NCBI RefSeq assembly: GCF_024172125.1
Contig: NZ_JAMZEA010000003.1
Span: 434,001 to 498,000, forward strand
Reading direction: 5' to 3'
Source of the DNA: Actinomadura rupiterrae
GTDB taxonomy: Bacteria > Actinomycetota > Actinomycetes > Streptosporangiales > Streptosporangiaceae
DNA length: 64,000 nucleotides
Made by a program: the position numbers and the translations under genes. The notes beneath the pieces were generated by a model. That model ran no database searches and was not told the origin of the DNA. It saw only the letters and a list, made by a program, of their open reading frames with translations. Every line of letters begins with the position of its first letter. Within the stretch, counting starts at the first letter, position 1. This document shows, piece by piece, positions 7,642 through 15,228 of the stretch.

Positions 7642-9725
7642 CAGTCGCGGTCGAACCCGCGCAGCGGCGAGTCGCCGGACAGCACCCCGGCCCCGTTCCC
7701 GGACGCGTCCTTCGCCGCCTCGTCCTCGCCGGAGCCCTTCGCCTTGCCCGAGCCATTCCCGTTGGACGAGCCATTGGACGACCCGTTGGACGAGCCGTTG
7801 GACGGGCTCTTGGACGGCTTGGCGGCGGCGAGCATCGCGTCATCGACGATCCGGAGGTCCTCGATCGTCCGCCCGGGGTCGGCGCTCGGATCGGCCGGGG
7901 CGGGCTCGCTCTTCGCCTCGTCCTTGCCCACGGGCTTCTCCTCGGACTTGCCGGTCGCGGGCGGCGTCATGGCCAGGCCGGTCTCCAGCGCCTTCGCGGG
8001 GTCGCGGAACGACCCGTCGTCCCGGGTGGAGCCGCGCGAGTGCGCACCACCGGAACCGGACCGCGCGCCGCTCCCCCGCCGTCCGCGCCCGGACGCGACG
8101 GCCACGCCGTCCTCGCTGGTGGCCGTGCTGCCCAGCGGATCGTCCAGAACCCGCCCGCTGTCCTTGGTCTTCAGGGGGTCGGCCGCCAGAGGATCGACGG
8201 GCTTCGCAGAGCTGCCGGCCCGCGCGGAGTCGTCGCCTCGTGGCGGGGAGGGTTCGGCCTTCGCGGGAGGCGCGGGCAGCACGGGGTCTGCGGGCTTGGC
8301 CGGCGCGGTCGGGGTCGTAGGCTTCGGTGTCGAGGCGGCGGACGGGACGCCGAGTTCGGGGGCGCGGCCGTAGCCGGATGTCGAGGCGCGGTCGGCGGAG
8401 TGGCGTCCGCCTCCGCTGCTCGGGGTGCCTCCGGCGACACGGCGCCCCTCGGGCTCGACCGAAGGCTGCGGGGCGCGCTCGCCCGCGGAGTGCGTGGGGC
8501 GCTCGCCCGCGGTGTGCGTCGCGCGCTCAGCCGCGGAGGGCGTGGGGCGCTCGGTGGGGGGCTGGGGGGTGCGGTCGGCGGACGTCCCGTAGCCGTTGCT
8601 GCTGGGAGCCGCGGACCGCGGGGGCACGTAAGGGGCGTCCGTCCGGGGCGCGGGCTCGCTCGGGCGCGAGTGGCTCGGCGCGTAGGACGCGTTCGGAGCC
8701 GGCGGGTTGCTCTGGCGCGGCGCCGGCGCCGGCGGGTTGTAGCGCGGCTCGGGACGCCGCGTGTTGTCCTGGATGATCCGGTTCGGGCCGGTGTTACCGG
8801 CGGGCAGGGCCGGACGGGCGCTGGGCCCGTAGACCTCCTCGTCCGTCCAGACACGCTCGATGCGGCGCTCGGCCCCGCCGGGACCGGAGCCCGGACGGCG
8901 GGACGAGCGCGGCCGGAGCGGCCCGCCCGAGGTGGCGCGCAGGAAGGACACCACGCACGCGAGGATCGCGCCGATCGCCAGGCCGATCACCGCGTTCTGC
9001 GGGATCTGGTTCGGGGTGGAGCCGCCGGGGTCGGCGTTGTCGACGAACTGGACGCCGTCGTTGGCGTTCGCGCGGGCCGACAGCACGCCGCTCTCCGCCG
9101 ACTGGAGCTTGGTGAGGTTGGCCGCCAGCACCTTGCCCTCGCGGGTGCTCGCCGGGGTCGTCTCCAGGTTGCGGGTGATCTCGCGCTCGCTGTCCTGGAT
9201 CTTCTTGAGCTGCGCGTCCAGCTTGGCGGTCGCGGTCGCGATCGTCTGCTCCTGGTACGCCTGCACGACGGCGTTCGCGACCAGCGCGGCCTCCGGCACG
9301 CTGCTCCCGGACGCGGTCACGATCACCACGCCGCTGTCCGGCTTGGTGGACGTCTTGACCCGCCCGCGCAGCGCCACCGCGGTCAGCGCCGGGCCGTGCT
9401 TGGACTTGATGATCTCCGCGGCGCGGCCGAGCACCGGCGCCGAGCCCGCGAACGCGGCGCGCTGCGCGGTGTAGGCGGCGTAGCCGGGCCCGGACACCAC
9501 GCCCTGCCGCAGGACGTTGTTGTTGTTCGTCGGGTCGGTGACGGCGAACCGCGCGGTGGCGGACGCGCCGCCGAGCAGGAACGCGGTCGCCGCGACCGAG
9601 GCGAGCACGCAGGCCACCACGATGAGGGACGACATCAGCCGGTAGCGCCAGACGGCCTCGACGAGACTGATCTCGGACGGGGCCGCGGAGGCGGAGGTCG
9701 GTGCGGTCATCGGGTTGCTTCTCAT
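7641..9725 (-). CDS. Wzz-like chain-length determinant with long disordered tail
   Basis: A 694-residue protein. Residues 1-265 form a Wzz/polysaccharide co-polymerase module: a transmembrane helix at about 28-52, an external domain with a helical KLDAQLKKIQDSEREITRNL stretch, and a second helix at about 244-263. The remaining 430 or so residues are low-complexity, rich in Pro, Ser, Arg, Gly and Glu, and cytoplasmic by topology. They include GERPTHSAGER-like and SNGS repeats. No Walker A kinase or Tyr cluster is visible, unlike bacterial BY-kinase fusions. The likely role is control of polymer length. ATG at 9725 is used; an in-frame ATG five codons later is equally plausible. Confidence 0.82.
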   Translation of the reverse strand: MRSNPMTAPTSASAAPSEISLVEAVWRYRLMSSLIVVACVLASVAATAFLLGGASATARFAVTDPTNNNNVLRQGVVSGPGYAAYTAQRAAFAGSAPVLGRAAEIIKSKHGPALTAVALRGRVKTSTKPDSGVVIVTASGSSVPEAALVANAVVQAYQEQTIATATAKLDAQLKKIQDSEREITRNLETTPASTREGKVLAANLTKLQSAESGVLSARANANDGVQFVDNADPGGSTPNQIPQNAVIGLAIGAILACVVSFLRATSGGPLRPRSSRRPGSGPGGAERRIERVWTDEEVYGPSARPALPAGNTGPNRIIQDNTRRPEPRYNPPAPAPRQSNPPAPNASYAPSHSRPSEPAPRTDAPYVPPRSAAPSSNGYGTSADRTPQPPTERPTPSAAERATHTAGERPTHSAGERAPQPSVEPEGRRVAGGTPSSGGGRHSADRASTSGYGRAPELGVPSAASTPKPTTPTAPAKPADPVLPAPPAKAEPSPPRGDDSARAGSSAKPVDPLAADPLKTKDSGRVLDDPLGSTATSEDGVAVASGRGRRGSGARSGSGGAHSRGSTRDDGSFRDPAKALETGLAMTPPATGKSEEKPVGKDEAKSEPAPADPSADPGRTIEDLRIVDDAMLAAAKPSKSPSNGSSNGSSNGSSNGNGSGKAKGSGEDEAAKDASGNGAGVLSGDSPLRGFDRD
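7761..7808 (-). repeat. 12-bp tandem repeats coding SNGS units in the Wzz-like tail
   Basis: Four near-identical 12-bp units (GTTGGACGAGCC and variants on the plus strand) encode repeated Ser-Asn-Gly-Ser. They lie close to the C-terminus of the Wzz-like protein. The count is likely to vary between strains by slippage. Confidence 0.8.
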
Positions 9726-9817
9726 CCCCTGGGGAGTCGGGCAGGTCCTTGCGGAGGATAGGCGGTGGCGGGAGCGGGCCGGGCCGGGCGGCAGGTCGGA
9801 CGGCTTGTCGGGCGTCG

Positions 9818-9852
9818 GTTCGGGCGTCGGTTCGGGCGTCGGTTCGGACGGT
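9818..9852. repeat. 12-bp tandem repeat in the GT4/Wzz-like intergenic gap
   Basis: Three head-to-tail copies of a 12-bp unit (CGTCGGTTCGGG) immediately follow the stop codon of the GT4 gene, in the 127-bp gap before the Wzz-like start. No terminator is obvious in this gap. Confidence 0.75.
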
Positions 9853-10989
9853 TCACGAGGCCGGGACGGTCAGGGCGGTGACGGCCTCGCGGAGTTCTCG
9901 GTGGTAGCGGGCGGTGCCGAAGCGGGCGGCCGCGTCGGCCCCGGCCCGCTTGGCCAGGGCCAGGGCGGCGTTCCAGTCGTCCAGGAGGCGGACGACGCCG
10001 TCCGCCAGGGCCTCCGGATCGTCCGGGACGACCCGGACGCCGGTCTCGCCGTCGACGACGATCTCGGTGAGGCCCTGCGTCGCGGAGACCACCACGGGCC
10101 GCCCGGCCAGCATGGCCTCCACGGCGACGTTACCGAACGGCTCGACCCGCGAGGGCACTATCGCCAGGTCCGCTTCGGCGAACGACTCCCACACCGACGG
10201 CCGGAACCCGGCGAACTCGATCGCCGGGCTGCCGCCCGCGAGGTCGCGCAGCTCCCGCTCGAACCACTCGTAACCAGGGAAGACGTCGCCGACGAGGGTG
10301 AGCCGCACCGGGACGCCGCGCTCTTCCAGCAGCCGGACGGCCCTGACCGCGACATCGGTGCCCTTGCGCGGGGAGAGCCGTCCGACCAGCACGATCCGCG
10401 CCGGACCGGTCAGCTCGGCGCGCGGCTCGGGGACCGGGTTGGGCGGCTCGTCCACCCCGTTGTAGATCACCTGGGCGCGGCGGCCGGCCGCGCCGAGGGC
10501 GGCGGCGCTCGCGCGGCTGTTCACCACGACGGACCGGGCGAGCCGCAGCGGCGCGGCCAGGGCGGCGCGGACCGGGCCGGGCACGCCGTCCTCGGCCTCG
10601 TGCACGTGGCAGAGCGCCGGGACGCGCGCCAGCCGCGCCGCGACCAGCCACAGCGGGATCGTCACGGTGTTCACGTACAGGGCGGCGGCGCGCTCCCGGC
10701 GCAGCAGCCGCCAGGCCGCGGGCAGCGCCCGGAGGGAGCCGAGCGCCAGCCGGACCAGCCCGACCGGTCTCATGTACGCCTTGCGCAGGACGGGGACGGG
10801 CAGCACCTCGACCCGCGCGCCCGCTTCGCGAAGCGCCTGCGAGAGCGGGCCGTCCGCCGGTAGCGTCACCAGGACGCGCCAGTCGCGGGCGAGGCCGCGG
10901 ACCGACTCGACCAGCATCCGGTCGGATCCGTAGAGGTCGGGCGACGGATGCGCCAGCACCACGACAGGTCCGGTTTCTCCCTGGCCCAC
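9853..10989 (-). CDS. GT4-family glycosyltransferase
   Basis: A 378-residue GT-B enzyme. The N-terminal domain starts VVVLAHPSPDLYGSDRML. The C-terminal domain has RLSPRKGTDVAVRA, with the nucleotide-binding Arg/Lys, and VPSRVEPFGNVAVEAMLAGRPVV, with the conserved Glu residues. It would transfer a sugar from a nucleotide donor to the growing lipid-linked oligosaccharide. GTG at 10989 is preferred because a strong GGAAGGGG site sits just upstream. The longer TTG-started frame has no ribosome site. It is the first gene of the leftward Wzz/flippase group. Donor and acceptor are unknown. Confidence 0.87.
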   Translation of the reverse strand: MGQGETGPVVVLAHPSPDLYGSDRMLVESVRGLARDWRVLVTLPADGPLSQALREAGARVEVLPVPVLRKAYMRPVGLVRLALGSLRALPAAWRLLRRERAAALYVNTVTIPLWLVAARLARVPALCHVHEAEDGVPGPVRAALAAPLRLARSVVVNSRASAAALGAAGRRAQVIYNGVDEPPNPVPEPRAELTGPARIVLVGRLSPRKGTDVAVRAVRLLEERGVPVRLTLVGDVFPGYEWFERELRDLAGGSPAIEFAGFRPSVWESFAEADLAIVPSRVEPFGNVAVEAMLAGRPVVVSATQGLTEIVVDGETGVRVVPDDPEALADGVVRLLDDWNAALALAKRAGADAAARFGTARYHRELREAVTALTVPAS

Positions 10990-11150
10990 TCTTCCCCTTC
11001 CGCCGCATCTGGCAGGCTTTGATAAAACAGACTCCCGCAACCCTCAGATTAACTCCGCATTACCTCTGGACGCGCGGAGCCCATCCGGTCCTCCCCCGCC
11101 GGCCCGGGCAGCGGCCCAGGGGAACGGTACCGACGCATCGGAGGCTCCCC

Positions 11151-12296
11151 GTGCGCATCGCCATGATCGGCACCCGCGGCGTCCCGGCCCGCTACGGCGG
11201 GTTCGAGACCGCCGTGGAGGAGATCGGCCGCAGGCTGGCCGACGCCGGGCACGAGGTCACGGTCTACTGCCGCGGCGAACGCCATCCGGACCGCACCTAC
11301 CTCGGGATGCGGCTCGTCCACCTCCCCGCGGTGCAGCGGAAGGTCGCCGAGACGCTCAGCCACACCGCCCTGTCCGTCACGCACGCGGCAGGCCGCCGCC
11401 TCACCGGCCGCGGCCCGGACGCCGCGCTGGTCTTCAACGCCGCGAACGCGCCGCTGCTGCCGGTGCTGCGCACGCTCCGCGTCCCGGTCGCCACGCACGT
11501 GGACGGTCTGGAGTGGAAGCGCACCAAGTGGAGCGGGTCGGGCCGCCGCTACTACCTGGCCGTCGAGCGGCTGGCCGTCCGCTGGTCGGACGCGCTGATC
11601 GCGGACGCCGTCGGCATCCGTGACTACTACCAGGAGAAGTTCGGCGCGCAGTCGGTCTTCATCCCCTACGGCGCGCCCATCCTGGAGAGCACGAACACGG
11701 CCAAGCTTGCCGAGGCGGGCTACAAGCCGGGCGGGTTCCACCTGGTCGTGGCCCGGTTCGAGCCGGAGAACCACGTCCACCTCGCGGTCGAGGGCTACCG
11801 GCGCAGCGCCGCCCGCAAGCCGCTGGTCGTCGTCGGCTCGGCCCCCTACGCCGACGAGTACACCGCCCACCTGCGCGAACTCGCCGGAGACGACCCGCGC
11901 ATCACCTTCCTCGGCGGCGTCTGGGACCAGGAGCTCCTGGACGCCCTGTACGCGGGCGCGCTCACCTACGTCCACGGCCACTCGGTGGGCGGCACGAACC
12001 CGTCCCTGCTGCGCGCGATGGGCGCGGGCGCGTCCGTCCTCGCCTACGACGTGAACTTCAACCGCGAGGTGCTCGGCGAGGACGCGGGCCGCTTCTTCGG
12101 CGACCCGGCGTCCCTCGCCCGCGAGATCGAGGCCGCCGAGTCCGACCCGGGCCTCGCCGCCGACCGCGGCGAGGAGGCCCGCAAGCGCGCCGCCGAACGC
12201 TACGTCTGGGACGACATCGCCCGCGACTACGAGCGCCTCTGCGAAGACCTCGCCGCCCGCCGCCTAACCCGCCGAACCATCCGCCCCAAGCAATGA
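11151..12296 (+). CDS. GT4 glycosyltransferase with DUF1972 N-terminus (possible rhamnosyltransferase)
   Basis: A 381-residue protein starting MRIAMIGTRGVPARYGGFET, the signature of the DUF1972/Cps2T-type N-terminal domain. The second half is a standard GT4 nucleotide-sugar domain. Cps2T-like enzymes are rhamnosyltransferases, and the complete dTDP-rhamnose set in this locus fits that; donor specificity is still inference. GTG at 11151 has GGAGG about seven bases upstream. It is divergent from the GT4 gene at 9853-10989, with a 160-bp shared promoter region. Its stop overlaps the start of the kinase-like gene. Confidence 0.88.
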   Translation: MRIAMIGTRGVPARYGGFETAVEEIGRRLADAGHEVTVYCRGERHPDRTYLGMRLVHLPAVQRKVAETLSHTALSVTHAAGRRLTGRGPDAALVFNAANAPLLPVLRTLRVPVATHVDGLEWKRTKWSGSGRRYYLAVERLAVRWSDALIADAVGIRDYYQEKFGAQSVFIPYGAPILESTNTAKLAEAGYKPGGFHLVVARFEPENHVHLAVEGYRRSAARKPLVVVGSAPYADEYTAHLRELAGDDPRITFLGGVWDQELLDALYAGALTYVHGHSVGGTNPSLLRAMGAGASVLAYDVNFNREVLGEDAGRFFGDPASLAREIEAAESDPGLAADRGEEARKRAAERYVWDDIARDYERLCEDLAARRLTRRTIRPKQ

Positions 12297-13360
12297 CCCC
12301 GCCCGGAGACATGCCGTCCCCCGCGAACGCAACACCCCACGCGGAAGCAACACCCCACGCGGAGGCAATGCCGCACGCGGGAGCTGCGCCCCACGCGGGA
12401 ACGGCAGCGCACGCGGGAACGGCAGCGCACGCGGGAACGGCAGCGCACGCGGGAACGGCAGCGCGCGGGGGGACGGTGCCGTCTGGGAGGTTCGTGCGGG
12501 CGCCGGGGGGCGGGAACGTGTTGGTGCCGGTTTCGTCGCGGCGGGGGGCGCTGGCCGGGGTTTCGCTGCTGACCAAGTCGAAGCCGGTCGCGGTGGCGGC
12601 GCAGTGGGCGATGTACGGGGCCGTGGCGGTGGCCGGGCCTCGCGTTCTGCCTGGTCAGCGTCTGTCCTGGGACGCGCCGGGCGATCCGGAGCTCTGGCGG
12701 GACGTCGCGGACGGCGTCGGCGGCTTCGACGGTGTGGCCGTGTACGAGCGGCCGCAGGCGTCGCGCGAGGGAGTGGCGGCGGTGCTGCTCCGCGCGGGAC
12801 GACCTGCGGGTTTCCTGAAAGTCCGGCCAGACGCGGGCGAGCTGGATCGCGAGGAGCGCGCACTGCGGGCGTTCGCGCACGGCTGCTCGGCGGCGTTCCG
12901 CGTGCCGATGGTGCTGGGCCGGGGCGAGGCAGGGGGTCGGCACTGGATGGTCATCGAGGCCATGCCGGCGCGTCCGGCGCGTCCCGTCCGGCGCCCTGAC
13001 CTCGAAGGTGTCGTTGAGGCCGTCCAGGACGCGCTGGCCCCCGCGCTCCCACCTGTCCCAGAGGCCACAGAACACTGGCGTCCGATGCATGGTGATCTCA
13101 CCGCGTGGAACCTGCGGGTCTGCGGGCGCGGGCTGCCGTGGCTGATCGACTGGGAGGACGCGGCGTGGGCGCCCCCGCACGCCGACCTGGTCTACTACCG
13201 CGCGACCGCGAGCGCCGCGCTCGGCGCGCCGCTGGGCACCCTGCCCCCGGACGCGGACGAGGCCGCAGCCTTCTGGGCGAAGCGCGTCGAGCAGCGTTCG
13301 GGCGGCGACCACGACGCCGCCCTCAACCAGCGCCTCCTGGACATCCTCCGCACCCTCTGA
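12293..13360 (+). CDS. Aminoglycoside-phosphotransferase-like kinase with repeat-rich N-terminus
   Basis: A 355-residue protein, if the ATG overlapping the glycosyltransferase stop is used. Residues from about 160 resemble the APH/choline-kinase fold. The catalytic loop is HGDLTAWNL (HxDxxxxN) and the metal-binding Asp is in LIDWEDAAWAPPHADL. The substrate may be a sugar or lipid intermediate of the glycan pathway; this is a guess from context. Residues 13-60 are eight hexapeptide repeats (TAAHAG type) with no obvious structure. A GTG at about 12476 (V62), preceded by a G-rich Shine-Dalgarno-like run, is a credible alternative start that would leave the repeats untranslated. Confidence 0.72.
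   Translation: MTPPGDMPSPANATPHAEATPHAEAMPHAGAAPHAGTAAHAGTAAHAGTAAHAGTAARGGTVPSGRFVRAPGGGNVLVPVSSRRGALAGVSLLTKSKPVAVAAQWAMYGAVAVAGPRVLPGQRLSWDAPGDPELWRDVADGVGGFDGVAVYERPQASREGVAAVLLRAGRPAGFLKVRPDAGELDREERALRAFAHGCSAAFRVPMVLGRGEAGGRHWMVIEAMPARPARPVRRPDLEGVVEAVQDALAPALPPVPEATEHWRPMHGDLTAWNLRVCGRGLPWLIDWEDAAWAPPHADLVYYRATASAALGAPLGTLPPDADEAAAFWAKRVEQRSGGDHDAALNQRLLDILRTL
12329..12472 (+). repeat. Eight 18-bp tandem repeats (hexapeptide TAAHAG type)
   Basis: Eight consecutive 18-bp units lie at the very start of the kinase-like gene. The last four are identical or nearly so (ACGCGGGAACGGCAGCGC), while the first four are diverged. In frame they encode ATPHAE, AMPHAG, AAPHAG and then TAAHAG repeats. 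Confidence 0.9.
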
Positions 13361-13407
13361 ACACGCCGAAGCCGCCGCTCCCCGGGGAGCGGCGGCTTCG
13401 GCGTGTT
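13360..13407. terminator. Perfect 48-bp palindrome, bidirectional terminator
   Basis: Two 24-base arms (13360-13383 and 13384-13407) are exact reverse complements with no spacer. The palindrome begins on the last base of the kinase-like stop codon and ends 8 bp before the stop of the facing secreted-protein gene. It is followed by TTT on the plus strand. Its position between convergent genes supports a two-way transcription terminator. Confidence 0.9.
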
Positions 13408-13415
13408 TCAGGCGG

Positions 13416-15065
13416 TCAGCGGTACACGGTGTTGGACGCCGCCGAGGTGGAGGTGTTCCCGAGCGGGTCCTTCACGCGGATCTTGTAGGTGTGCCGGCCC
13501 CTCGGCGCGGACGTGTCGGTGAAGCTCAGCGTCGGCATCGCCCAGAAGTTGGACGGCTTGGCCAGCGTGCCGATCGCCTTGGTGCCGTTGTCGCGCAGCA
13601 CCTCGTAGGTGAGGTTCGCGTTGTCCATGTCCCAGGTGGCCGTCCAGCGCAGGCTCACCTTGCCGCCCGAGGCGTAGGCGCGCGGCGCGGACGGACGGGC
13701 CGGACCGGTCTTGTTCGGCGCCTTCGCCCGGATCGCGAACCGGACCAGGCCCTGCTGCGGCTTGCCGTTCACCGAGGGGAACTCGCCGCCGAGCGCGATG
13801 GTGTTCGCGTTCCCGGTGACCGCCCAGGCGGCCTGGAACTGCTTGGTGAAGGTGCCCATCGCGAGCGTCGGGAACCAGTGCAGCAGGCTCGGCACCGGCT
13901 GCTTGCTGTAGTTGCTGTTGCTCCCGGGCTCGGCCTGGTCGCGGCCGGTCGGCGCGGCGGTCTCGGCGAGCGTCCGGTGGTAGGTCTCGGGGGTGGTGTC
14001 CTTGAACGCGCCGAGGGACGAGCAGTCGTGCGCGTGCGAGACGCTGTAGACGGCCTTGCCGAGCGGCAGGATCGAGTAGGTCGCGCCGTAGCAGTTGTCC
14101 AGCCAGACCAGGTCGCCGCCGCTGGCCTTGGCCGCGAACCGGCCGTCGTACCAGTGGTAGCCCTCGCCGTCCGCCGCGCCGTACACCGTGTCGCCCTGGA
14201 CGTGCAGGTCGGTGACGTAGGAGAACTTCGTGCCCTGCCGGGACGGCACCGGGCGGCTGCTCCACGGCGCGAGCGAGCCGTTGGCGGTGTAGACGGCGCC
14301 GACGCCGACCTTGTCCTGGCCGTCCAGCTTCTGGAAGCGGCCGCCGACCACGACGGTCTTCTCGCCGGGGGTCAGCGCGAGCGCGAACACCTCGTCGTCG
14401 TCGGCGGTCGGGCGCCAGGTGTCGATGTTGGCGCCGTTGGCGGCCTTCACCGCCGCGAGCCGCGTGCGCGGCTTGCCGTTGACGCTGAAGAAGTTGCCGC
14501 CGAAGTAGACGGCGCTGTTCGTGGCGGCGATGCCGCGGACCTTGTTGGACACGACCGGCTTGAACGCGTCGACGAGCTTGCCGGTCTTGGTGTCGAACGC
14601 GGCGAGCCGGCTGTGCGCCTTGCCGTCCACGGTGGTGAACTCGCCGCCGACGTAGACGCGCTTGCCGTCCGGCGAGGCCACGACGCGCAGGCCCTGGCCG
14701 TTCAGCTTGTGGTTGAAGGTCGTGACCAGGTTGCCGGTGCTCAGGCTGAAGGCCAGCAGGTTCTGCCGCGCGACCTGCTTCTTGTCGCCCGGCTTGGTGC
14801 CCGGCGGGCGCGCCTTGGTGAAGTTCCCGGTCACGTAGACGGTGTCGCCGACCGTCGCCATGCTCCAGACGACGCCGTCCACCTGCCAGGTCGGCAGCGG
14901 GTCCGCGCTCATCGTCGCGGGCGTGCCGGACGCGGGGGCGGTGTCGGCGGTGGCCGCGTCCATCGGGACGAGCGCCGCGCCAACGAGGGCGGTGCCTGCG
15001 GCGAGCGCGGCGGCGGAGCGCCACGGACGGCGGGTGGACGGTACTGGTCGCGTGTGAGCCCTCAC
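13416..15065 (-). CDS. Secreted beta-propeller-like protein with C-terminal FnIII-like domain
   Basis: A 549-residue exported protein with a signal peptide (WRSAAALAAGTALVGAALVPMDAATA). About 420 residues of propeller-like repeats follow, with recurrent motifs such as GDTVYVTGNF, KRVYVGGEFTTVDGK and AVYFGGNFFSVNGK (delta-60 or kelch-like). A conserved Cys pair lies in NCYGATYS and HAHDCSSLG. The last 95 or so residues look like a fibronectin III domain. It is closely paralogous to the first half of the next gene, clearly a tandem duplication. The start is GTG at 15065 with AAGGGA upstream. The function is unknown; surface-glycan binding or processing is a reasonable guess from location. Confidence 0.8.
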   Translation of the reverse strand: MRAHTRPVPSTRRPWRSAAALAAGTALVGAALVPMDAATADTAPASGTPATMSADPLPTWQVDGVVWSMATVGDTVYVTGNFTKARPPGTKPGDKKQVARQNLLAFSLSTGNLVTTFNHKLNGQGLRVVASPDGKRVYVGGEFTTVDGKAHSRLAAFDTKTGKLVDAFKPVVSNKVRGIAATNSAVYFGGNFFSVNGKPRTRLAAVKAANGANIDTWRPTADDDEVFALALTPGEKTVVVGGRFQKLDGQDKVGVGAVYTANGSLAPWSSRPVPSRQGTKFSYVTDLHVQGDTVYGAADGEGYHWYDGRFAAKASGGDLVWLDNCYGATYSILPLGKAVYSVSHAHDCSSLGAFKDTTPETYHRTLAETAAPTGRDQAEPGSNSNYSKQPVPSLLHWFPTLAMGTFTKQFQAAWAVTGNANTIALGGEFPSVNGKPQQGLVRFAIRAKAPNKTGPARPSAPRAYASGGKVSLRWTATWDMDNANLTYEVLRDNGTKAIGTLAKPSNFWAMPTLSFTDTSAPRGRHTYKIRVKDPLGNTSTSAASNTVYR

Positions 15066-15179
15066 GAATCGCTTCCCTTGGTCCCCGGAGCCTCGGTGGC
15101 CCCCTGGCCACCACAGTCGGGGGAGATCGTAGTACTTGTCCGCATTGCCCTCACGGCAACTCGGCGAACAAACAGCGAA

Positions 15180-15214
15180 GAGGACGGATCCCCCTAACGG
15201 GGACCCGCCCTCCT
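15180..15214 (-). terminator. Candidate terminator downstream of the 1093-residue secreted protein
   Basis: An imperfect hairpin with arms at about 15180-15194 and 15199-15214, and mismatches tolerated as G-U pairs, lies 15 bp beyond the stop codon of the large secreted-protein gene and before the paralog. Confidence 0.55.
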
Positions 15215-15228
15215 CCGTGGCCTTCAGG

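Noticed and set aside
10990..11040. TTG-started extension of the GT4 gene
   Set aside because: No ribosome-binding site at the TTG, while GTG at 10989 has a strong one and starts at the family's N-terminus.
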